A stretch of 45,205 bases of DNA from GWB1-39-12 sp964435575 (GCA_964435575.1 CAYSZS010000006.1:1-45205); one strand, 5' to 3'. Shown: positions 32,670 through 41,261, counted from the first letter of the stretch. The notes: generated by a model from the letters alone, not told the origin. Numbers and translations are program-made.

Positions 32670-34442
32670 TTATTTTTTAGTAATTAAATAATTTTCCATC
32701 ACCAGATACTCCAAGCCGGAACTAAGAAACGCTTTTAAAGCCTCCTCGGTCCCGAGAACGATTGGAAAACCATGAATATTAAACGATGTATTAAGAACCG
32801 CTCCAATTCCTGTCAACTTTTCAAATTCTTTAATTATTTTATAATACCTTGGGTTAAAACTTTGATCCAATATTTGCGGCCGACAAGTACCGTCTGAAGG
32901 ATGTAAAGCTGCTTTAATTTCTTTTTGTGCTAACTTTGTCGTATTAAAACCCATCATCATATAAGGTGAATCAATATTTTTTGGATTTACTAAATAATCC
33001 TTTTGTCTTTCCGCAAGTATTGTTGGCGCAAACGGCATCCAGAAATCCCTACTTTTTATTTGCTCATTAATAACCTTAATTGTTTCAGGATCTGATGGAT
33101 TTGCAAGAATAGATCGATTTCCTAAAGCCCTTGCACCAAATTCCATTCTGCCCGATAAATTTGCAACAATTTTGCTTTTAGATAGAAGTTTTGCCGTGAC
33201 TCCTTCGACTTCCTTAACTTTTTTGTAAGAAACTTTCTTTTTTATAGATTTTAACTTCCCCAATATCTCTTTATCGCTAAACGACGGCCCCCAAAATAAG
33301 TGCGATATAGGCTCTATAGGGAGAGTATTCTTATTTTTCTTAAGCATCAAATAACCCAAATATGAACTTCCAATTGCTCCCGTTTCGTCTGCGCAAGATG
33401 GCATGATAAAAAGCCGCTTTACCTTTGGCAAACTTGCTACTACCTGATTTACTTTTATATTCATGAATACTCCACCTGAAAGTATCACTGTATTTATTTT
33501 TGTCTTTTTTACTGCTTTTTCAACCCACTCTTTAATTTTTACCTCGACAAGTCTTTGAAAACCTCCGGCCAGATTATCAAACCTTACCTCAAGAAAATTT
33601 TTTCTTAGAAAGATATCAAAATCTTGTGCGTTTCTCTTAGTTACAAATTTCAGAGGATCATCTTTGTCAAAGTCTATAAAGTTTTTAATCTTGGAGTAAA
33701 CCTTATCTACTTCACTCGCTTTTGCATATGGAGCGAGGCCCATTACTTTATATTCATGCTCATGCGGCTTCATACCAAGAAATTTGGTTACATGTCCGTA
33801 AATATAGCCAATAGAATGTTCTCTGGGAGTAGTAGACAATACTCTGTGTTTAATTCCTTCAAAAATGTTCACCGTTGCACATTCACCATCACCTTCACCA
33901 TCAAGTGTAAAAACTAAAGCCTTATCTTGATTGTAGGAAGACGAATGATAGGCACAGGTTGCATGACTTAGATGGTGGTCAAAACTAACAATTTTACTAG
34001 CAGGAATTTTTAGATAATCAGAGATCTGTTTTTTTTGGTTCTTCGAATAGTAGTTTGATAGCAGTTTTACAACTATACGATAAGAAATCTGACCGGGTGG
34101 TCTAAGAGTATTTGGGAAATAATATCTCGCGACTCTAAAGATTTTCCTAACTATCCCACCCACCAGAAATAACCGAGATAAAAGACTTTTATCTTGGGGA
34201 TTTTTTTTCTTATCTAAAGAGAAGTGGGATGGAGGCAAATTTGTATATGGCGTGGTTACTAAATCTAAATCTTTCCCTTTAATTCCAGCTTCAAAAAGAC
34301 AATAATCTATTGCCTTTTGAGGAAACCCATTATAATTTTTAATACCATTAAATCTTTCTTCACTGGCACAAGCTATAATTTTGCCATCTTTCAATAAAAC
34401 AACTGTAGCAACAAATCCATATGAAATTCCTAATATATACAT
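32670..34442 (-). CDS. NodU/CmcH-type O-carbamoyltransferase, second copy
   Basis: The protein has 590 aa and the same order of blocks as 8501-10258: FDHHLSHATCAY (154-165), HEHEYKVMGLAPYA (227-240), SGGVFMNIKVN (about 322-332) and GRMEFGARALGNRSIL (about 431-446). WMPFAPTIL and TGIGAVLNTSFNIHG follow. The first block reads GISYGFVATVVLL, so the histidine usually found there (SH in the first copy) is Phe. The effect is unknown, since the other metal and nucleotide histidines remain. It heads the longest complete unit in the window, followed by two methyltransferases. It probably carbamoylates a different sugar from the first copy. Confidence 0.9.
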   Translation of the reverse strand: MYILGISYGFVATVVLLKDGKIIACASEERFNGIKNYNGFPQKAIDYCLFEAGIKGKDLDLVTTPYTNLPPSHFSLDKKKNPQDKSLLSRLFLVGGIVRKIFRVARYYFPNTLRPPGQISYRIVVKLLSNYYSKNQKKQISDYLKIPASKIVSFDHHLSHATCAYHSSSYNQDKALVFTLDGEGDGECATVNIFEGIKHRVLSTTPREHSIGYIYGHVTKFLGMKPHEHEYKVMGLAPYAKASEVDKVYSKIKNFIDFDKDDPLKFVTKRNAQDFDIFLRKNFLEVRFDNLAGGFQRLVEVKIKEWVEKAVKKTKINTVILSGGVFMNIKVNQVVASLPKVKRLFIMPSCADETGAIGSSYLGYLMLKKNKNTLPIEPISHLFWGPSFSDKEILGKLKSIKKKVSYKKVKEVEGVTAKLLSKSKIVANLSGRMEFGARALGNRSILANPSDPETIKVINEQIKSRDFWMPFAPTILAERQKDYLVNPKNIDSPYMMMGFNTTKLAQKEIKAALHPSDGTCRPQILDQSFNPRYYKIIKEFEKLTGIGAVLNTSFNIHGFPIVLGTEEALKAFLSSGLEYLVMENYLITKK

Positions 34443-34466
34443 TTTTTCAAAAATTCTCGCTTTGCT

Positions 34467-34496
34467 ATTTTAGTTCATACAAGTTGAAAAATACAA
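34467..34496 (-). promoter_or_regulatory. Weak promoter candidate for the 34442-26180 unit
   Basis: TTGTAT (34496-34491), an 18-bp spacer and TAAAAT (34472-34467) on the minus strand lie 24 nt before the ATG at 34442. The -35 box is poor (3/6). This would give a leader of about 18 nt, longer than at other unit heads. Confidence 0.35.
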
Positions 34497-34512
34497 ATAT
34501 TTAAATTAGCAT
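34484..34512 (+). promoter_or_regulatory. Promoter candidate for 34523-35137
   Basis: TTGAAA (34484-34489), a 17-bp spacer and TAGCAT (34507-34512, 4/6) end 10 nt before the ATG at 34523. AGGGA just before the ATG may help ribosome binding. It overlaps the minus-strand promoter region within the 80-bp gap. Confidence 0.4.
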
Positions 34513-34522
34513 ATTAGGGAAG

Positions 34523-35137
34523 ATGGCTCAATTCTACGAAAATTATTGGAAAGAAAAAAAAGGAGACACTTTAGACGATTTTTCTTATAAATGGCCAGTT
34601 GTTAAAAATATTCTTCCAAACGAGAAAGGTTTGGTTGTATTGGACTACGGTTGTGGGGCAGGGAAAATTTTCCAAAAAATAATCGAAACGATTCCAAATA
34701 ACACCTTTTTTGGCTTAGACGTCTCAAGAGGGGCTCTAAAAAGAGCAAAAAAAAGAAATCCGAGAGCTAAGTTTTTTTTAACTTCTGATGGTGGAAAAAT
34801 CCCTTTAGAAGATTCCAGTGTTGACTATATTGTAACTCTAGACGTTATAGAACATATCTACGATACTAAAAAAGCATTTTCTGAATTTGAAAGGGTTCTC
34901 AAAAAGAATGGTAAAATTTTAATCTCAACCCCATACCACGGTCTTATCAAAAATCTTTTAATTTCCATTTATGGCTTTGAAAAGGTATTTGACCCAGTTG
35001 GGCCACATATACGTTTTTTTACTGTAGGATCTCTCAAAAAGTGTATGGAGAATGAAAACCTCAAGGTATTAAAGACTGGGTTTTTCGGAAGATTTTATCC
35101 CTTATCAAGAGGTTTTTACTTACTCTGTCAGAAGTAA
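34523..35137 (+). CDS. Class I SAM-dependent methyltransferase
   Basis: The protein has 204 aa. VVLDYGCGAGKIFQKI (about 38-53) is motif I, FFGLDVSRGALKRA supplies the acidic ligand, and VDYIVTLDVIEHI is motif IV, followed by KKNGKILISTPYHG. Compact and soluble, it is of the type 11 group. It is the only plus-strand gene in the last 27 kb and forms a unit of its own. Its 3' end overlaps the convergent FkbM gene by 18 bp. The substrate is unknown, probably a sugar of the cluster. Confidence 0.87.
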   Translation: MAQFYENYWKEKKGDTLDDFSYKWPVVKNILPNEKGLVVLDYGCGAGKIFQKIIETIPNNTFFGLDVSRGALKRAKKRNPRAKFFLTSDGGKIPLEDSSVDYIVTLDVIEHIYDTKKAFSEFERVLKKNGKILISTPYHGLIKNLLISIYGFEKVFDPVGPHIRFFTVGSLKKCMENENLKVLKTGFFGRFYPLSRGFYLLCQK

Positions 35138-35878
35138 TTTTATTTGTTTCCTTTTTATGAATATTGAATTAGAGTAATTTGATAGACTAAATCTTGGATA
35201 AAACTCCGAGTCTGATATGTTTCCATAATATTCAAAACCCATATTTACTAATAATCTATAAATCTCATTAAATTTTCTTTCACCTTTATACAATCCTTTG
35301 AAAGTTGTTTCCAAAATTACTATCGAGGTTTGTTTCAACAATCTTTTTCCTGAACTTAGAATAATATATTCCGAACCTTGAGTATCGAGTTTTAAAACAA
35401 TATGTCTTTCTAAATTAAGCCCTTTAAAATAATTATCAAGGGTATTCGTATTGACTTTAACCTTTCTAGTTTTTGAAATAAACTGATATTTTCCCAACTT
35501 TTTTTTCAACGGCAGTAAAGATGAAGCCGGCAAGTAACTACTCTTATGAAAATCAGAACTATCTACCTTATTACTTAAAGCCAATTTTTCTACTCTTACG
35601 CTTGGTGGTAAATTTAGCGCAATAATTGCTTTATAATTTTCAGCTAGAGGTTCGAATGCATATATTTGTGCCTTGGGAAACAAATAACTGATAACTTTTA
35701 AAACTCTACCCCTATACGCACCAGCATCTATAAATGTCATTAGATCGATATTTCTTAGCCATTCATATTGGATATACACAGGTATATAAACTCTTTTAAA
35801 TAAGAGCATAAGAAGCCAAGGGTTTAGTATTAAATAGAGGCCAAAAAAAATGTAATTTTTTATATTAAAAGAAAACAT
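35120..35878 (-). CDS. FkbM-family methyltransferase
   Basis: The protein has 252 aa. A hydrophobic segment at about 9-30 may anchor the N-terminus. TFIDAGAYRGRV (48-59) is motif I, YAFEPLAEN (73-81) holds the acidic SAM ligand in the form typical of FkbM, and VLKLDTQGSEYIIL is the family's later block. FkbM proteins O-methylate sugars and polyketides and are common in surface glycan clusters. It is the last gene of the eleven-gene run and starts immediately after the stop of the GT10-like gene, so it may methylate the sugar that enzyme adds. The 3' end overlaps the opposing methyltransferase gene. Confidence 0.9.
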   Translation of the reverse strand: MFSFNIKNYIFFGLYLILNPWLLMLLFKRVYIPVYIQYEWLRNIDLMTFIDAGAYRGRVLKVISYLFPKAQIYAFEPLAENYKAIIALNLPPSVRVEKLALSNKVDSSDFHKSSYLPASSLLPLKKKLGKYQFISKTRKVKVNTNTLDNYFKGLNLERHIVLKLDTQGSEYIILSSGKRLLKQTSIVILETTFKGLYKGERKFNEIYRLLVNMGFEYYGNISDSEFYPRFSLSNYSNSIFIKRKQIKLLLTE

Positions 35879-36892
35879 TTAGCTAACCGCTTTTAAAAAT
35901 AGTTTTATAAAGCCTTTTTCAAACCATTTTCTTTGTGTTTTTTCGCTTTTGAGAAATTCTCTGGCAAAGGATATGTATTGGTCATATTTTTTTTCATCGA
36001 GCGATTTTAGAAATTTAAACAATTCTTTGTAGCTTCTAAAATCTTTAAAATCGATGAATGCTTCTTTAGGAATATATTTTTCAATGTTCGGTGCTCCATA
36101 ATAAACTGGAACACAGCCTGCTTTAAAACAATCAAAAATTTTTTCGGTTATATATCCATCCGCTGCAGAGTTTTCAAAACTTAAACAAAACTTAAAGTTG
36201 GAAATTACTTTAAGTTTGTTGTTACCTTTTATTTCACCTCTATAGGTCACGTATCTTCTAAATCCAAACAGTCTTTCTTTTAACTTAAAAACTCCAGATT
36301 TATCCCAACCTTTTCCATATAAACTAAAATCGGAGGGTATTTCCCTATCAAAATAATTTAAAGCCCTTAATCTTTCTTCATACAGGTCCTTTTTAAACGG
36401 ACTAATTATTTTAAATAATAATGGAGCGGTCTTCTTTTTATTTACAACAACCAAAAAATTCTTCTGTGAATATTTTTTTTTCTGAATTTTAAAATCCATG
36501 TTAAGTTGGGGAATATACATCTTGAACCGCTTTTTATTATCTACCAACCTATCGTTCCAAGTATAAACACGTTTAAAAAAAGTGTGTAAAAATTTAAAAT
36601 GATTAAATGGATTAATAAGGGGTGATTCAAAACAGAAAAGAAGATTATTGTTTAGGTGGGTAATTAAATTAAACCAATCTTTTATATTCCATGGGTATGG
36701 CATATCGCAATAAACATAAAAGTCAGCTTTTTTGTGTTTTTTTATATCGTGCGTGTAGACCTCAACACCATATTTTTTGAGTTTTTTGTGAAGAGCAATA
36801 AAAATATTATGACCGTTGTTAATTTTAAAAAGTTTATTTTTTAAAAACACCTTCCCATAAAAAGGCTTAATACTCACATATCTAATTTTCAT
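35879..36892 (-). CDS. GT10-like alpha-1,3-fucosyltransferase
   Basis: The protein has 337 aa. The C-terminal half carries FCLSFENSAADGYITEK (235-251), then AGCVPVYYGAPNIEKYIP and AFIDFKDF. This is the GDP-fucose-binding signature of family 10 fucosyltransferases. The N-terminal half (acceptor side) has no clear motif, as usual in the family. It should transfer fucose or a related sugar from a GDP donor in the cytoplasm, since there is no signal or membrane segment. No GDP-fucose synthesis gene is certain here; the SDR at 23692-24645 is a possible but unproven source. It overlaps the GT2 gene before it by ATGA. Confidence 0.88.
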   Translation of the reverse strand: MKIRYVSIKPFYGKVFLKNKLFKINNGHNIFIALHKKLKKYGVEVYTHDIKKHKKADFYVYCDMPYPWNIKDWFNLITHLNNNLLFCFESPLINPFNHFKFLHTFFKRVYTWNDRLVDNKKRFKMYIPQLNMDFKIQKKKYSQKNFLVVVNKKKTAPLLFKIISPFKKDLYEERLRALNYFDREIPSDFSLYGKGWDKSGVFKLKERLFGFRRYVTYRGEIKGNNKLKVISNFKFCLSFENSAADGYITEKIFDCFKAGCVPVYYGAPNIEKYIPKEAFIDFKDFRSYKELFKFLKSLDEKKYDQYISFAREFLKSEKTQRKWFEKGFIKLFLKAVS

Positions 36893-37716
36893 ATCAAATT
36901 ACGACTCCTTAAAAAATTAAAAAGAGAAATCCTTAATTTGGAAGGCATGAACCAAATAGTCGAATACTCGGCTAAATTGTACAGAACATCATAAAATGTA
37001 GGTTTGTAACCCAATTTGAGCATGGCATTTAACTTTACTTTAAGTCCTAAGATTTCAATAGATTTAAGCTTCTTATGGCTGCTGGATGTAGTATAAAGTG
37101 TGTATTTAAGAAGTTTTTCTGGAACCGTGGCAAAATCATATTTCGTTCCGATTTTAAACCACAAGTCTAAATCCTCAACCGGAAAAATATTTTCCAAATA
37201 GCCACCAAACTCTTGGTATACTTTTTTTCTAAACATAACAACGGGATGAGCAAAGGGACTGTATCTAAATAAAACTTTTTTCAAATCAGCTGAAGCAATC
37301 GGATATTCTCTTTTTGAAATTTCTTCGCCTTTTTCATCTATTACCATCATGTGCGCACCGACTACTGCCACTTTTGGTTTTTTTTTCAACACTTTATACT
37401 GCAACTCCAATCTTTGTGGCTCAGAAACATCATCCGCATCCATTCTGGCAATAATATCTGTTCTGGTGAGACTGATTGCTTTATTTAAAGTACCAGCAAT
37501 CTTCAGGTTCTTATTGTTGCGGAAAATTCTTATTCTTTTATCTTCATGGGTATATCTTTTGGAAATTGATAAAGTTTTATCAGTTGAGCAATCGTCGACA
37601 ATTATAAGTTCAAAATCTTTCTTTGTTTGTTTTAAGATGCTTTCTATCGCCCTTGCGATATAAATTTCTGCATTATAAGTTGGCATTACAACAGAGATGC
37701 TTGGTTTACTCTTCAT
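36889..37716 (-). CDS. Family 2 glycosyltransferase
   Basis: The protein has 275 aa. SVVMPTYNAEIYIARAI opens the GT-A fold. IIVDDCSTDKT is the nucleotide-binding block, and IARMDADDVSEP carries the DxD metal motif (DADD) of the bacterial GT2 group with WbbB- and WaaV-like members. YSPFAHPVVMFRKKVY and FPVEDLDLWFK follow, the ED acid being the likely catalytic base. It has no clear membrane helix. It adds a sugar to a lipid-linked glycan in the cytoplasm; donor unknown. It lies between a GT4 (2-bp gap) and the fucosyltransferase (ATGA overlap). Confidence 0.92.
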   Translation of the reverse strand: MKSKPSISVVMPTYNAEIYIARAIESILKQTKKDFELIIVDDCSTDKTLSISKRYTHEDKRIRIFRNNKNLKIAGTLNKAISLTRTDIIARMDADDVSEPQRLELQYKVLKKKPKVAVVGAHMMVIDEKGEEISKREYPIASADLKKVLFRYSPFAHPVVMFRKKVYQEFGGYLENIFPVEDLDLWFKIGTKYDFATVPEKLLKYTLYTTSSSHKKLKSIEILGLKVKLNAMLKLGYKPTFYDVLYNLAEYSTIWFMPSKLRISLFNFLRSRNLI

Positions 37717-37718
37717 TT

Positions 37719-38864
37719 TTAACTGTAAGATCTAACAATTAATTCGATATTTCTTTCTGAATATCTTTTTTCGGCAAATTTTCTGGCATTTTTAGATAAT
37801 TTACCAAGTTTATCAGGATTTTTGTAAAAATACTCAACTTCCTTTTTAATGTTTTCCGGTGTTATTCTAATTAAGCGGCCGACACTCTCATCCATCGCTT
37901 CGGGAATTGCACCACGGTTTGCAGCTATGACTGGTGTTCCGCAAGCTAAAGACTCCAAAATTACCCTCCCAAATCCCTCTTCGTGAATCGAGGGAACGAT
38001 TGTCACGTCAGCTGCATTATAAATCTTCGGCAGCTCATCCTGTTCAATATTCCCAAGATACATCACGTTTAATCCTGAATCTACCGATTCTCTAACTTTT
38101 TCTCCTAGCGGCCCAACACCACAAACAATAACATAAAAATTTTTGTTCCAAACTTTAACTGCTTCCAAAAGCTGTAATATACCCTTTTCAACAACTAACC
38201 TGCCGACAAAAAGTACTACAAATTTGCGCTCCCATCCGAGCTTTCTCTTAGCTTGTTTCTTGTTACTTATTACGTTAAACTTCTTAAGATCAATCCAATA
38301 GGTAAAAACCACAATCTTCTTTTCTTCAACACCAAGTTCAACAATTTCTTTTTTTGATTGTTTTGAGAGTGTGAGGACTACATCAGCATTATCAAAAATC
38401 CACTTGGCGAAATTTCTGTAGAGGCCACCGGCTCGGAGAGCCTTTGGCTCGGAGAGAAAGTGATAAATTGAATGAGTTGTCGTAACTACTCGAATTTTAA
38501 ATATTTTACCCCAAAATACGGCAATAAATCCCGCTACGAGACCGTGAGAATGGACTACATCAGGCTGTTTAATTAATAAAACTAGCGGTGTAGCTATGAA
38601 TAACCCAGGAACCAAATACAAAAATTCCAAAATTGGCTTATTGACTAGTTTGTAAAATAATCCAGGAAACCAGGGTAATCTCAAAATATCTAGCCTGTCG
38701 TCTTTTTCATAAATCTTAGCAACTACTTTCGCAGTCAGGGGTTTATAGGTTAAGACAAAAACTTCGTGTCCTTTGTTGATCAACTCCTTCACCAAGTCAT
38801 TTAGATGAGTCTCGACACCTCCGACATTAGGGTTAAAATGCGCAGTTAGTTGTAATATTTTCAT
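37719..38864 (-). CDS. Family 4 glycosyltransferase
   Basis: The protein has 381 aa. NVGGVETHLNDLVKEL (about 13-28) is the N-terminal glycine loop of GT4 enzymes, VVTTTHSIYHF is an acceptor-side block, and VLFVGRLVVEKGILQLLEA starts the donor domain. EEGFGRVILESLACGTPVI is the E-x7-E nucleotide-sugar site. It is a retaining cytoplasmic transferase; the sugar is unknown. It shares an ATGA overlap with the GT2 upstream and has a 2-bp gap to the GT2 downstream. A pair of 11-bp direct repeats (38430-38456) encodes LSEPKALRAGGL in the acceptor domain. Confidence 0.92.
   Translation of the reverse strand: MKILQLTAHFNPNVGGVETHLNDLVKELINKGHEVFVLTYKPLTAKVVAKIYEKDDRLDILRLPWFPGLFYKLVNKPILEFLYLVPGLFIATPLVLLIKQPDVVHSHGLVAGFIAVFWGKIFKIRVVTTTHSIYHFLSEPKALRAGGLYRNFAKWIFDNADVVLTLSKQSKKEIVELGVEEKKIVVFTYWIDLKKFNVISNKKQAKRKLGWERKFVVLFVGRLVVEKGILQLLEAVKVWNKNFYVIVCGVGPLGEKVRESVDSGLNVMYLGNIEQDELPKIYNAADVTIVPSIHEEGFGRVILESLACGTPVIAANRGAIPEAMDESVGRLIRITPENIKKEVEYFYKNPDKLGKLSKNARKFAEKRYSERNIELIVRSYS
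38430..38456. repeat. 11-bp direct repeat pair within a GT4 gene
   Basis: GGCTCGGAGAG occurs at 38430-38440 and 38446-38456, 16 bp apart start to start. The distance is not a multiple of three, so the copies are read in different frames. It is unusually GC-rich for this window. Confidence 0.6.
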
Positions 38865-39727
38865 TTATTCGTAAATTTACCGATAAAAAAACCCAACCCC
38901 CCATATACTAATTCCAATGACAGCATGAGAAACATTCCCAGACTTAAAACCGGATGGCCGAGAATCCGTACCCATTCCCGATAAAAAACCGGCCTCAAAA
39001 AGTAAACCGTTTTTGGCCCAAAAGTCGAGATATTTTGTTTTTTTAAATACCTATGACTTTTGAGAGCGTAATAGAACTTTTTCCGTGCAATCTTAAAAGG
39101 TGAATTAATTCTTTCATAATGGTAAATTATTGAATTAATTCTTCCGATTTTATAACCTATGTTTCGAATTGTATCAGGTAGGTCCCAATCTTCAGGACCA
39201 GTAATTGACTCGTCATAACCCCCTACTTTTTCAAAAGCCTCTCTTGGAAAAAAACGGGCAGCATCCGTTATCTTATCGCCTTCTATATTGTAAAATGAGC
39301 GCTCAAAGGCTTTCACTTTCTCCCAATAATTACTTGCTACCGACTCTTCCGGGATCACAATCGCACCAATTTTCGCGTTCTTTGTCGCAAGTTCAACACA
39401 CTCTTTAACGACATCGGACGTCAATTCCATATCTGCGTCCAGGAATAAAAAATATTCCCCCCCAGCTTTAGATGCTCCATAATTCCTTTGCACGCTCCTC
39501 TCGGCATGCCTTCTTGTAAAGACAAGTTTAGTAAATTTCTTGGCAATTTCGACGGTTTTATCTACCGAAGCATCATCTACAACAATTGTTTCAATTCTCT
39601 TGTGGCTTTGTTTCTTAATGGAGTCAATAAGCCCTTCAATTACTTTCTCTTCATTATATGCCGGGATTATAACTGAAACTAAAGGCTTTCGATTAGTTCC
39701 GTACTTTCCTTTGTTGCTTTTTCCCAT
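38861..39727 (-). CDS. Family 2 glycosyltransferase with C-terminal membrane segment
   Basis: The start is taken at ATG 39727 (288 aa), since AAAAGG lies 5 nt upstream; an ATG at 39745 would add six residues. SVIIPAYNEEKVIEG, IVVDDASVDKT and FLFLDADMEL are the GT-A core with DxD. ARFFPREAFEKVGGYDES and ITGPEDWDLP give the acceptor-side acid block. A hydrophobic segment near the C-terminus (about 265-285) suggests membrane attachment. It overlaps the end of the preceding GT4 gene by 49 bp, the longest same-strand overlap here, and the next GT4 by ATGA. The donor sugar is unknown. Confidence 0.9.
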   Translation of the reverse strand: MGKSNKGKYGTNRKPLVSVIIPAYNEEKVIEGLIDSIKKQSHKRIETIVVDDASVDKTVEIAKKFTKLVFTRRHAERSVQRNYGASKAGGEYFLFLDADMELTSDVVKECVELATKNAKIGAIVIPEESVASNYWEKVKAFERSFYNIEGDKITDAARFFPREAFEKVGGYDESITGPEDWDLPDTIRNIGYKIGRINSIIYHYERINSPFKIARKKFYYALKSHRYLKKQNISTFGPKTVYFLRPVFYREWVRILGHPVLSLGMFLMLSLELVYGGLGFFIGKFTNK

Positions 39728-40794
39728 GTAAACCTTTTGCTCCATTTCTTGGCTTTTCCCTGAAACACAAGATACTTTTGTCTATCCTTCACCAATTTTA
39801 TCGCATTCTCGGCCAACCTTCTATAATCTCCTTTTTCAACCAATATTCCGGTTTCTCCATCCCGCACAGAATCTCTAATACCATGCACGCTATAAGCAAT
39901 AATGGGCGTTTCAACTGCATTGGCTTCAATATTAACAAGACCCCATCCCTCGTGAATGGAAGGATTAATTAAGACGTGGGCCTTTTTAAGTAACTCAAAC
40001 CTCTTCTTATCCGTTACAAATCCCCAAAACTTCAGTTTTTCGCTAATTCCTAACTCCTCAGCAAGAACTTTAAGTTTTTTAACCAAATCTTTTGTTCCCG
40101 AACCTACAATCCAAAACTGCCACTCATCATCTTTCCTGTTAATCTCGGCGAAAGTCCTTACTGCATCCTGGGTTCCTTTGTCCTCGCTGATTGCACCCAA
40201 ATACATTGCGGTAAATGTTTTCTCTTTTGAAATTGATTTTTGCGGTAGATCAAGGTTTACACCGTTATGGACAACGTTGATGTTCCCGGATGGAATTTTC
40301 CAGGAAGTCAAGTCTTTTTTCGTCGACTCTGAAACGGTCATAAAAGGGATCTTTTTGTAAAAAAGGAATAATAGTGGTTCGAAGTAAGTACCTATAATCG
40401 AAGGAATGAGATTAAATGGCTTTGGCCAAGGATTAAGTTTCCAAACCTCTCCTGCAACCTCATGGATAAAACCAAGTTTTCGTGCGCGCACGTAAAAAGG
40501 CGTGAAAAAGGGGAGGCCATGAAATTCGTCAACTACAAGGTCAATTTTGGCATGCTTTCCGAATAGATACCAGAAAAACGCGTTAATCTGAACCCCGAAA
40601 AATTGTCGCCCGCTCCTTTTAATTCTTACGCCCTCTATTATCTCGTCCTTTTTGGCCCCCACGTAAAATGAAGTAAATAAGGTAACCTCGTGGCCGCCGT
40701 TAACCCAAGCCTTCGCATGCTCAAACGTCACGGCTTCTGCTCCTCCTGCACTAGGGTGTCCCGGACCACGCCAGCTCAAAATTAAAATATTCAC
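39679..40794 (-). CDS. Family 4 glycosyltransferase
   Basis: The protein has 371 aa. LSWRGPGHPSAGGAEAVTFE (about 6-25) is a glycine loop typical of one GT4 subgroup, GGHEVTLFTS follows, and AMYLGAISEDKGTQDAVR starts the donor domain. INPSIHEGWGLVNIEANAVE is the E-x7-E nucleotide-sugar site. It has no membrane segment; it acts in the cytoplasm on a lipid-linked acceptor with an unknown donor. It overlaps the YdjM-like gene upstream by ATGA and the GT2 gene downstream by 49 bp. Confidence 0.92.
   Translation of the reverse strand: MNILILSWRGPGHPSAGGAEAVTFEHAKAWVNGGHEVTLFTSFYVGAKKDEIIEGVRIKRSGRQFFGVQINAFFWYLFGKHAKIDLVVDEFHGLPFFTPFYVRARKLGFIHEVAGEVWKLNPWPKPFNLIPSIIGTYFEPLLFLFYKKIPFMTVSESTKKDLTSWKIPSGNINVVHNGVNLDLPQKSISKEKTFTAMYLGAISEDKGTQDAVRTFAEINRKDDEWQFWIVGSGTKDLVKKLKVLAEELGISEKLKFWGFVTDKKRFELLKKAHVLINPSIHEGWGLVNIEANAVETPIIAYSVHGIRDSVRDGETGILVEKGDYRRLAENAIKLVKDRQKYLVFQGKAKKWSKRFTWEKATKESTELIESL
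39733..39738 (-). promoter_or_regulatory. Shine-Dalgarno site deciding the start of 38861-39727
   Basis: AAAAGG on the minus strand lies 5 nt before the ATG at 39727-39725, while no such site precedes the ATG at 39745. It lies inside the coding sequence of the upstream GT4. Confidence 0.5.
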
Positions 40795-41261
40795 GGCAGT
40801 AGCCTTTCCAAAACTATCAACCTATAAGTTATAAAATAAAAAGTTACACCACCAACACTAACATAATCGTAAATCATGTGCGGAATATACCCCAATAAAA
40901 CTCCGCGCCAATTACTTTTCCAGCTCTTTCTAATGTTAATCAAAATAAGTATAACTAGCCACTCCCAGGCATGGAAAGGAACTAGCGCCCAGTCAACTTT
41001 CTTACCAAAACCCAGATATTCAAGCCTTAGGAAGTCTGCAAGATTAAAATTTAAGCCGTAAAATAAAAAATAATCCGCCAAGTGGTCTATATCTAAAATC
41101 AAAGTCACGAAATAAACGACAAGGACACTCTTAAATTGATGAGTCTTTTTGTAAATATATAAGGCAAAGGGTGTTGCGATAAGAATATGAACTATCTCGT
41201 GCCAAATAAGTCCATTCTTCAAAATTACATTCAATGATTCGGGCAAATCTAAAACGACCAT
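40791..41261 (-). CDS. Small membrane protein, YdjM/DUF457-like metal-binding pattern
   Basis: The protein has 156 aa with about four hydrophobic segments. Polar residues within or beside them form a pattern: WHEIVH (20-25), ILDIDHLADY (about 54-63), PFHAWEW and PHMIYD. Spaced His and Asp residues in membrane helices, with a D-x-D-H motif, resemble the YdjM/DUF457 family of membrane-bound metal-dependent hydrolases, but the match is by eye only. In a glycan operon it could cleave a lipid phosphate or phosphodiester. It lies between a DPM1-like GT2 (2-bp gap) and a GT4 (ATGA overlap). Function is unproven. Confidence 0.55.
   Translation of the reverse strand: MVVLDLPESLNVILKNGLIWHEIVHILIATPFALYIYKKTHQFKSVLVVYFVTLILDIDHLADYFLFYGLNFNLADFLRLEYLGFGKKVDWALVPFHAWEWLVILILINIRKSWKSNWRGVLLGYIPHMIYDYVSVGGVTFYFITYRLIVLERLLP
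40812..40846. repeat. Degenerate 7-bp tandem repeat near the 3' end of 40791-41261
   Basis: Five in-phase units resemble AANYTAT (for example AACCTAT at 40819-40825). They encode the last residues of the small membrane protein. The match between units is moderate. Confidence 0.45.
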
